Below are positions 1 to 5,210 of a stretch of 6,813 nucleotides of DNA, one piece after another. The notes beneath the pieces were generated by a model. The model saw only the letters and a program-made list of their open reading frames with translations. It made no database searches and was not told the origin of the DNA. Made by a program: the position numbers and the translations under genes. Numbering within the stretch: position 1 is the first letter of the stretch; each line of letters opens with the position of its first letter. Origin of the DNA: Chitinophagales bacterium (GTDB taxonomy: Bacteria > Bacteroidota > Bacteroidia > Chitinophagales > UBA2359); assembly GCA_020629335.1 (NCBI GenBank), contig JAHDDN010000291.1, positions 1 through 6,813 of the forward strand. Direction: 5' to 3'.

Positions 1-26
1 GATGAACAGCATTTTCTCAAGAATCA

Positions 27-41
27 CAAGCGAGACGCTTG
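27..41. repeat. Small perfect hairpin downstream of the sugar transferase gene
   Basis: The arms CAAGCG (27-32) and CGCTTG (36-41) are perfect inverted repeats around a 3-base loop, in the 79 bases beyond the stop codon of the minus-strand sugar transferase gene. On the minus strand no T-run follows the stem, so it is a poor intrinsic terminator for that operon. On the plus strand it is followed by an AT-rich stretch with a five-T run (50-54). It may be a short intergenic palindromic repeat or a weak terminator. Nothing else is convincing in 1-79. Confidence 0.4.
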
Positions 42-79
42 CAATAGATTTTTGTTCCGTTAAAAAGTTAAAACCTTAG

Positions 80-1576
80 TTACTTTCCTTCTCCTCGGAA
101 TAAAATTAAGACAGTATAAATCATGATTTTCAGGTCTAAAGCAACGGACATATTCTCTATGTATAATAGATCGTATTTCATACGTTCAATCATTTCTGTT
201 ACGTTTTCTGCATAACCGAATTTGACCATTCCCCAAGAGGTGATGCCTGGTTTTACTTTATGTAAATGTCTGTAAGCAGGTGCTTCTTGAACGATTTTGT
301 CAATATAAAACTGACGTTCTGGTCGTGGGCCGACTAAGGACATATCGCCTCTAAGTACATTAAAAAATTGAGGAATTTCGTCTAAGCGGTATTTACGCAT
401 CGTTAGGCCGAATGGGGTAATACGTGGATCACCTTGGCTTGATAAGGCTGGACCTTGTTCTTCTGCATTGACATACATAGAGCGGAACTTGATGATATTG
501 AATGGCTTGCCTTGAAAACCTACTCGCTCTTGCTGATAAAATATAGGGCCACTTGAAGATAAACGGACTTTTATGGCTAAGAAAATGTAGAGTGGTAATA
601 AAAGTAATAAGAAAGTAGCTGATACTACTAAATCCATCGAGCGCTTTAGGATGTACTCCCAAGGCGGCATTAAGTAAGGATGGATGTCTATCAATACTGC
701 TCCCATGACATGATTCATCTTAACAGAACCTGAAAGAATGTCATACATATCAGGAATGATTTTGATTACTACTTTTTGATCTGCAATAAGATTAATAATC
801 TCATTGATACGAGGATGTTCTGAAGTCTCTATTGCAATAATGACTTCATCAATTTTGTATTGTTGGATGGCATTAGGTAAATCCTTTACCATACCTAATT
901 TCGGTAAGTTGCGTTGTAGTATATTTTTGCTGTTGTGGTTGGCATCTATGAACCCAATAAAACGATAGCCCAATGAGCGAGGCTGTGAATTAATTTCTTC
1001 ATGTAGTTTTACAGCACTTTCATTCCCTCCTATAATAAGGGTATTGTAACCAACGGTCCCTTTTTCAATTTGGCGCTTGGCATTTCCTAGGATACTCATA
1101 CGAGCTATTAAAGTCAGTAAAAAATGTAAGCCAAATAAAACTCCAAAAGAATAATAATAAGATTTATAAGTAGGAATAAAATCATCTAATAGTAGTACAA
1201 AGAAAATGATGACACAAGAAACGATACTCACAAAAAAGGTTCTTCCCAATTCTGTTACTCTTGATTTACGGTAAATATCTGTGTAAGTACCCGATACTAA
1301 ATAAGTTAACATCCAGAATAAAGGAATAAGCGTAACACCCAAATAAAAATTAGTATCATCAAAATGCTCCCAAGCAAAAGGGACATTCTCAATACCAAAC
1401 TTTCTATAAGCAAAAAAGAGTGTCCAACTCAGTACTGCCATTAGGTAGTCTGTCATAACAAACATACTCATGCCTCCATTCCTTGCCTTCTGCATGGAGC
1501 GTACATGTATCTGTTTGGGTTTTAAGTCTAAAGCTTGTTCTACCATTGTAAAGTCATTTTCTACAGAATCTTTCAC
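80..1576 (-). CDS. Exopolysaccharide biosynthesis polyprenyl-phosphate sugar-1-phosphate transferase (WcaJ/WbaP-type)
   Basis: This inner-membrane enzyme should transfer a sugar-1-phosphate from a nucleotide sugar to undecaprenyl phosphate, the first membrane step of exopolysaccharide, capsule or O-antigen repeat-unit assembly. The 498-residue protein has the full long-form layout: four hydrophobic segments (about 37-57, 79-97, 113-130, 140-160), a Rossmann-like CoA-binding-type middle domain (about 176-300, starting with the strand-glycine motif LIIGGNES), a further membrane segment (about 315-337) and the bacterial sugar transferase domain (about 308-498). Visible family motifs are KRSMDL (311-316), ERVGFQGKPF (350-359), KFRSM (363-367), the catalytic Asp-Glu pair in RLDEIPQ (D399, E400), SLVGPRPE (413-420) and KPGITSWGMV (442-451). 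The sugar cannot be told from the sequence. It is the last gene of the operon, 3 bases after the lipoprotein stop. The start used is a GTG at 1576; an in-frame ATG at 1546 (488 residues) is a realistic alternative, because everything before the first membrane segment is unconserved-looking. Confidence 0.93.
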   Translation of the reverse strand: MKDSVENDFTMVEQALDLKPKQIHVRSMQKARNGGMSMFVMTDYLMAVLSWTLFFAYRKFGIENVPFAWEHFDDTNFYLGVTLIPLFWMLTYLVSGTYTDIYRKSRVTELGRTFFVSIVSCVIIFFVLLLDDFIPTYKSYYYSFGVLFGLHFLLTLIARMSILGNAKRQIEKGTVGYNTLIIGGNESAVKLHEEINSQPRSLGYRFIGFIDANHNSKNILQRNLPKLGMVKDLPNAIQQYKIDEVIIAIETSEHPRINEIINLIADQKVVIKIIPDMYDILSGSVKMNHVMGAVLIDIHPYLMPPWEYILKRSMDLVVSATFLLLLLPLYIFLAIKVRLSSSGPIFYQQERVGFQGKPFNIIKFRSMYVNAEEQGPALSSQGDPRITPFGLTMRKYRLDEIPQFFNVLRGDMSLVGPRPERQFYIDKIVQEAPAYRHLHKVKPGITSWGMVKFGYAENVTEMIERMKYDLLYIENMSVALDLKIMIYTVLILFRGEGK

Positions 1577-1579
1577 GAA

Positions 1580-2431
1580 CTACAAATGTATTAACTTGAT
1601 ATTATCCCAATATAAAATGGCATCATCCATATCTTCTGTTAATTCACTTCTAAAAATAATCTGATAAGGGCCAGCATAACCATCTGAAAATAATCGTTCT
1701 ACTGTAGCTGTCAAATCAATATAAATCTTATTCCAGTTGTCTTTTTTGAATACTGATGATACTTGAAGTTGTACTATGCCTTGATCATCAAAAGTGCGCA
1801 CAAAGATATGAAAAGGTACTTCACATAAGTAATCCATCTCCAAAAAAGTAGCAGACCCATCTGTCGGTAATAAAAAGGCTGTGGAAGTACCAAATTCTAA
1901 AAAAGGAGCATCCGTATTAAGCGCTACTCTCAATGCTCGCTCTCCATCCAACACCTCTTCGGTTGATGTTTCTAATGTCCCCTCTCCTTCTGTAATATTA
2001 AGAGAGAATCCTTGCTCAAAATCTTCTATCATTTTGAAGATACTCTCATCTTTATAAGTCACTGTAGGCTCCAAAGTTACAGTCTCTAATGGAGCCAAGT
2101 CCACATTTGTTTCATAGGCTTTGTAAATAGGATAAATCAATCTATCTCCTGCAATACCTCTATTGTAGATGCCACTAAACACCTTTATATTATGTGTACC
2201 ACTTTCTAATAAAGGAATGCTGGCTGGCAACTCAAATAAGCCTTGCTTTTGATCATCTACGAATATCCAAGCATCCTTAATATTTTCAGAATCACTTCCT
2301 TCTATTTCAAGTTGAGTATCCAAATTGATATCTTCAATATAAAGATATGCTGGTAGCTGTTCCTCTTGATCACAAGCGACGAAACACATCATCACACATA
2401 ATAGGCCAATATATATATTACTTCTACTCAT
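1580..2431 (-). CDS. Predicted surface lipoprotein with C-terminal jelly-roll-like domain, unknown function
   Basis: I recognise no named family. The 283-residue protein begins with a type II signal peptide: a short N-terminus with one Arg, a hydrophobic stretch (about 6-19) and lipobox FVAC with lipidated Cys20. The residues after it are acidic (DQEE, 21-24), resembling the lipoprotein export signals that send lipoproteins to the cell surface in Bacteroidota; this is inferred. Residues about 28-125 look like an all-beta Ig-like region (AWIFVDD at 54-60, GLFELPASIPLL at 64-75). Residues about 133-283 look like a carbohydrate-binding-type beta-sandwich: it starts at IEDFEQGF (135-142), has LDGERALRV (161-169), LEMDYL (197-202) and WNKIYIDLT (233-241), and ends in ILYWDNIKLI (272-281). 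The start lies 1 base after the oxidoreductase stop and the end 3 bases before the sugar transferase start, so translation is probably coupled. Context suggests a role in the surface glycan made by its neighbours, perhaps binding or anchoring it; that is a guess. Confidence 0.85.
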   Translation of the reverse strand: MSRSNIYIGLLCVMMCFVACDQEEQLPAYLYIEDINLDTQLEIEGSDSENIKDAWIFVDDQKQGLFELPASIPLLESGTHNIKVFSGIYNRGIAGDRLIYPIYKAYETNVDLAPLETVTLEPTVTYKDESIFKMIEDFEQGFSLNITEGEGTLETSTEEVLDGERALRVALNTDAPFLEFGTSTAFLLPTDGSATFLEMDYLCEVPFHIFVRTFDDQGIVQLQVSSVFKKDNWNKIYIDLTATVERLFSDGYAGPYQIIFRSELTEDMDDAILYWDNIKLIHL

Positions 2432-2432
2432 C

Positions 2433-3419
2433 CTAAATATTCACTTTTACTATTCGCTCCTCAATCTGTTCCATAATTTGATGGGCTACCCTCAATGCTT
2501 TATAGCCATCTTCTAAACTCACAGGCACCTTTCCATCTGTTTGTATTGCCTCTGCCAATAAATGCAATTCCATCTCTATTGCATTAACCGCTTCCACCTT
2601 AGGCTCTTCATAACAAACGTATTTTTTCTCTTCAGAGATGCCTAAATGAATTTCTTGGGCAAAAGTACCATTCAAAGGAGCATCACTCAATTGGAAGATT
2701 TGAGATTTCTTTTCTAAGAAGTCCATGGTGATATAAGCATGAGGTTGGAAGATCCGAATCTTACGCATATTCTTCATTGACAAGCGACTAGCTGTCAGAT
2801 TCGCTACACAAGCATTATCAAATTCTATTCGAGCATTCGCTATATCGGTGGTATTAGAAATCACTCCTACTCCACTCGCACTAATATTTAATATTTCTGC
2901 TCCTGTCAAGGCCAATACCAAATCGATGTCATGTATCATCAAATCCATCACGACAGAAACATCTGTTCCTCTCGGATTAAAAGTTGCCAAGCGATGCCCT
3001 TCAATAAACAAAGGTCGTAAATCATGCTCTTTAACTGATAAATAAGCAGGATTAAATCGCTCCACATGTCCGACCTGAACCTTTACACCAGTTTCCGCCG
3101 CTAATTTTAGTAATTGTTCTGCTTCTGACACCGTCTTTGTCACTGGTTTTTCAATGAATACATGCTTGCCCATTTTCATGGCCTGCTTTGCATACTCAAA
3201 ATGCGAAGGAGTAGGTGTCACAATATCCACCACATCAACTGCTGCGATTAATTCCTCTGCACTATCATAAGCCACTAAATTCATCTCCTCTGCAACTTTT
3301 TTTCGAACTCCTCCATCTACGTCATGGAAACCTATCAACTCATAAGTTGCTGAGCTACTTAAAATTCGCAAATGGATTTTACCCAGATGCCCTGCACCAA
3401 TTACTCCTATTTTCAACAT
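2433..3419 (-). CDS. Gfo/Idh/MocA-family NAD(P)-dependent oxidoreductase
   Basis: This is a cytosolic dehydrogenase of 328 residues, normal length for the family. The N-terminal Rossmann domain (about 1-120) has the dinucleotide motif GAGHLG (8-13), the turn TPTPSH (68-73) and the hallmark EKP (90-92), whose Lys91 is the usual catalytic lysine. The C-terminal alpha/beta domain (about 121-315) carries DLMIHDIDL (159-167), which supplies the conserved Asp159 and His163 of the active site. Members oxidise or reduce sugars, inositols or UDP-sugars. The DLMIHDIDL form is also seen in UDP-GlcNAc 3-dehydrogenases (GnnA-like), but that substrate is not proven here. As first gene of an operon with a lipoprotein and a polyprenyl-phosphate sugar transferase, it probably makes or edits a nucleotide sugar for the same surface glycan. 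The ATG start is followed directly by the first Rossmann strand (MLKIGVIGAG), which fixes it. No Shine-Dalgarno sequence is visible, as is usual in Bacteroidota. Confidence 0.93.
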   Translation of the reverse strand: MLKIGVIGAGHLGKIHLRILSSSATYELIGFHDVDGGVRKKVAEEMNLVAYDSAEELIAAVDVVDIVTPTPSHFEYAKQAMKMGKHVFIEKPVTKTVSEAEQLLKLAAETGVKVQVGHVERFNPAYLSVKEHDLRPLFIEGHRLATFNPRGTDVSVVMDLMIHDIDLVLALTGAEILNISASGVGVISNTTDIANARIEFDNACVANLTASRLSMKNMRKIRIFQPHAYITMDFLEKKSQIFQLSDAPLNGTFAQEIHLGISEEKKYVCYEEPKVEAVNAIEMELHLLAEAIQTDGKVPVSLEDGYKALRVAHQIMEQIEERIVKVNI

Positions 3420-3450
3420 CTATTGCTCTGAATTTTTTATTGGGGGCTTC

Positions 3451-3555
3451 CCCGATTATCTTTTTGGCCATTGGGTAAAACACTTTATTTTTTTTGGCCA
3501 TCGGGCGCAAACATAGGTGCGCCCCTACAAATGGATGGCCAAAAAGATAATCGGG
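3451..3555. repeat. Perfect 21-bp inverted repeat flanking a small palindrome
   Basis: Positions 3451-3471 and 3535-3555 are perfect reverse complements over 21 bases. The word TTTTTGGCCAT also recurs directly: 3461-3475 and 3491-3505 match at 14 of 15 positions. The right arm can therefore pair either with the outer copy (21 bp) or with the inner copy (3491-3501, 11 bp). Between the arms sits a hairpin with a perfect 7-bp stem, GGGCGCA (3503-3509) and TGCGCCC (3518-3524). It looks like a non-coding palindromic repeat of REP or MITE type. No flanking target-site duplication is evident, and no transposase is in the window. Confidence 0.8.
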
Positions 3556-3571
3556 TCGGGCTATCCGCTCT

Positions 3572-3675
3572 TATGTGGCTATTCAGCAGCTACTCCGCTA
3601 AGCTGTATTTGTCTGCCACTGCGTGGCCAGCCTGCATCCAGCTAAGCTCCGTAAGCTACTTCATAACGCCACATA
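3572..3675. repeat. Nested imperfect palindrome of about 104 bp
   Basis: Three nested inverted pairs share a centre near 3621-3623. The outer arms are TATGTGGC (3572-3579) and GCCACATA (3668-3675), perfect over 8 bp. The middle arms, 3585-3605 and 3639-3660, pair at about 16 of 22 positions with one gap. The inner stem is GCCAC (3615-3619) and GTGGC (3623-3627), with a 3-base loop. The middle arms also resemble each other in direct orientation, both reading approximately CAGCTA..CTCCG.TAAGCT. An RNA or single strand could form one long hairpin. The segment follows the 21-bp inverted repeat almost directly, so both are probably parts of one intergenic element. Confidence 0.65.
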
Positions 3676-3774
3676 CCGCTTCTATCCCTAAGCCAATACT
3701 TTTAACGTTGAAACGAATAAACGTTAGAACGTTCAAACTGAAAAAATCACTTTTCAATCCATAAAGAATAAAAC

Positions 3775-3793
3775 TTTTATCGGTTCGATAAAA
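3775..3793. promoter_or_regulatory. Palindrome overlapping the mtaB promoter, candidate operator
   Basis: TTTTATCG (3775-3782) and CGATAAAA (3786-3793) are perfect 8-bp arms around the spacer GTT. The site ends 5 bases before the -7 box and covers where the -33 contact should be, a position from which a dimeric repressor could block transcription. No regulator is known for it. The AT-rich arms make a chance origin possible. Confidence 0.35.
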
Positions 3794-3798
3794 AGTCG

Positions 3799-3806
3799 TA
3801 TTTTTG
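3799..3806 (+). promoter_or_regulatory. Bacteroidota-type -7 promoter box of mtaB
   Basis: TATTTTTG is an exact match to the primary sigma-factor -7 consensus of Bacteroidota, TAnnTTTG. It ends 9 bases before the mtaB ATG, so the transcript should start only a few bases before the start codon (nearly leaderless). A clear -33 TTG is not visible at the usual spacing. The box also argues against the in-frame TTG at 3804 being the mtaB start, because that codon lies inside the promoter. Confidence 0.65.
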
Positions 3807-3815
3807 CAAGACGAT

Positions 3816-5147
3816 ATGAAAAGTAAAAAAGTTGCATATTACACCTTAGGATGTAAGTTAAATTTCTCAGAAACTTCTGGCATTAGTCGCCTAATGGCAG
3901 AAGAAGGCTTTCAAAACGTTCCTTTTCACGAAAAAGCGGACGTTTATGTAATTAATACTTGCTCTGTAACTGAGAATGCCAATAAGAAGTGTCGGAAGGT
4001 CATTCGACAAGCTTTAAAGCATTCTCCAGAAGCATTTATTGTGATCGTAGGCTGCTATGCTCAGCTTAAACCAAAAGAAATTTCAGAGATTCCAGGCGTA
4101 GATTTGGTCTTAGGTGCTGCCGAAAAATTCAACTTAGCTGCTCACCTCAAAGACCTGACTAAGAAGGAAAAAGGGGAGTTTATAGCTAGTGAAGTGGAAG
4201 AGGCTAATATATTTATTCATTCTTTTTCTGTTGGTGAACGAACTCGTTCTTTCCTCAAAGTACAAGATGGTTGTGATTATAATTGCTCCTTCTGTACTAT
4301 TCCGTTAGCCAGAGGTAAAAGCCGTAGTGATAGTATCGAGAATGCGGTTAAAAATGCCCACCAAATCGTTGATTTAGGGGTAAAGGAGATCGTATTGACT
4401 GGCGTGAATATTGGAGATTTTGGTAAGGGCTTCGAGGGTGGTAGACGCTCTGAAGAATCCTTCTTAGATTTAGTTCAAGCATTAGATGAGGTAGAAGGTG
4501 TAGAGCGCTTTCGGATTTCGTCTATTGAGCCTAATTTATTGAATACTGACATTATTGAATTTGTGGCTCAATCTAAGCGTTTTGCCCCTCATTTTCACAT
4601 ACCTTTGCAGTCAGGTTCTAATAAGATGTTAAAGCTCATGCGCCGTCGTTATCAACGTGAATTATATGTTGATCGGGTGGCTACGATTAAACGTATCATG
4701 CCTCACTGTGCTATTGGGGTGGATGTTATTGTGGGTTTTCCTTCAGAATCAGAAGCTGATTTTTTAGAAACCTATAATTTCCTTAATGAATTAGACGTTT
4801 CTTATTTGCACGTATTCACTTATTCTGAGAGAGAAAATACTAAAGCATTAGAAATAAAACCCGTTGTTCCAATTGAGGAACGTAGGAAACGTAGTAAGAT
4901 GCTCCGCATCTTATCTGACAAAAAGAGACGTTTCTTTTACGAACAGCACCTTAATCAAGTTAGAACTGTTTTATTTGAAGCAGAAAATGAAGGCGGTAAG
5001 ATGTATGGTTTTACGGATAATTATGTCAAAGTAAAAACAGATTACGATCCTCTTCTCATCAACGAAATTCGCAAAATGGAGTTAGTGGGTATTGACCACG
5101 ATCAAACAGTTCTTATTAGCGAAGGAGAGTTGGTGTTGAATCATTAA
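3816..5147 (+). CDS. mtaB: tRNA (N6-threonylcarbamoyladenosine(37)-C2)-methylthiotransferase MtaB
   Basis: This radical-SAM enzyme adds a methylthio group to t6A at position 37 of ANN-decoding tRNAs, giving ms2t6A; it is the bacterial counterpart of CDKAL1. With the ATG at 3816 the protein has 443 residues, the family's usual length. The N-terminal methylthiotransferase domain supplies three cysteines for the auxiliary 4Fe-4S cluster: Cys13 in TLGCKLN, Cys49 in INTCSVT and Cys80 in VGCYAQ. The radical-SAM CxxxCxxC is CDYNCSFC (Cys153, Cys157, Cys160), followed by IPLARGKSRS. A C-terminal TRAM-like RNA-binding region covers about 382-441. The TLGCK-N form, and overall likeness to B. subtilis MtaB (YqeV) as I recall it, favour MtaB over MiaB or RimO. 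An in-frame TTG at 3804 would add four residues but overlaps the promoter box. The lgt gene follows after 63 bases on the same strand and may be cotranscribed. Confidence 0.95.
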   Translation: MKSKKVAYYTLGCKLNFSETSGISRLMAEEGFQNVPFHEKADVYVINTCSVTENANKKCRKVIRQALKHSPEAFIVIVGCYAQLKPKEISEIPGVDLVLGAAEKFNLAAHLKDLTKKEKGEFIASEVEEANIFIHSFSVGERTRSFLKVQDGCDYNCSFCTIPLARGKSRSDSIENAVKNAHQIVDLGVKEIVLTGVNIGDFGKGFEGGRRSEESFLDLVQALDEVEGVERFRISSIEPNLLNTDIIEFVAQSKRFAPHFHIPLQSGSNKMLKLMRRRYQRELYVDRVATIKRIMPHCAIGVDVIVGFPSESEADFLETYNFLNELDVSYLHVFTYSERENTKALEIKPVVPIEERRKRSKMLRILSDKKRRFFYEQHLNQVRTVLFEAENEGGKMYGFTDNYVKVKTDYDPLLINEIRKMELVGIDHDQTVLISEGELVLNH

Positions 5148-5160
5148 TAAGTACACTCAA

Positions 5161-5187
5161 GAGGGCGACCACAAGAGGCGCCTCTAC
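5161..5187. repeat. Small palindromic repeat between mtaB and lgt
   Basis: The segment contains the perfect 12-bp palindrome AGAGGCGCCTCT (5174-5185). Alternatively GAGGGCG at 5161-5167 can pair with CGCCTC at 5179-5184 through a one-base bulge. Allowing one gap, 5163-5190 aligns with the hairpin at 3503-3531: both begin GGGCG, share an ACA.AG-type loop and a GGCGCC or GCGCCC right arm, and end in CTAC plus AA. The two are probably diverged members of one short intergenic repeat family. No T-run follows, so it is not a classical terminator. Confidence 0.55.
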
Positions 5188-5210
5188 TAAGCAATCACGA
5201 AAATAATATT

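Larger units (their letters stand above)
3420..3815. other. Divergent intergenic region without a credible gene
   Basis: These 396 bases separate the minus-strand glycan operon from plus-strand mtaB. Open frames on the plus strand here translate to low-complexity sequence and run through the inverted repeats, so I do not call them genes. The left two thirds (about 3442-3690) is a repeat element: I count 62 G+C in the 120 bases 3541-3660, against 15 in the 60 bases 3721-3780. The right third is AT-rich and holds three AACGTT hexamers (3704, 3720, 3728), then the mtaB promoter and an overlapping palindrome. A Bacteroidota promoter for the minus-strand operon should also lie here. One TATGTTTG match on the minus strand (3508-3515) sits inside the repeat hairpin, but it has no well-spaced -33 partner. 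Confidence 0.8.

Noticed and set aside
1..12. Minus-strand ATG at 10-12 as the start of a further gene of the glycan operon
   Set aside because: Only four codons are visible before the window edge, too little to support a call.
1..63. Open plus-strand frame from the window edge to a TAA at 61-63 (20 codons), as a possible C-terminal gene fragment
   Set aside because: It is short, recognisable as nothing, and runs through the perfect hairpin at 27-41, so chance openness is as likely as a gene end.
429..662. Open frame of 77 codons overlapping the sugar transferase gene in another frame
   Set aside because: It is covered by the conserved core of the sugar transferase domain and has no independent support.
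3508..3515. Minus-strand TATGTTTG as the -7 box of the oxidoreductase operon
   Set aside because: It matches TAnnTTTG, but no TTG lies at the right distance upstream (the nearest, at 3540-3542, leaves 24 bases), and the site is in the loop of a repeat hairpin. It remains possible but unsupported.
3471..3764. Plus-strand open frame of 97 codons in the divergent intergenic region
   Set aside because: It lies across the 21-bp inverted repeat and the nested palindrome, its translation has no domain-like pattern, and composition changes sharply within it. It is a by-product of the repeat element.
3804..3815. TTG at 3804 as the mtaB start codon
   Set aside because: The codon is part of the TATTTTTG promoter box, and the ATG at 3816 begins directly before the conserved N-terminal strand of the family.
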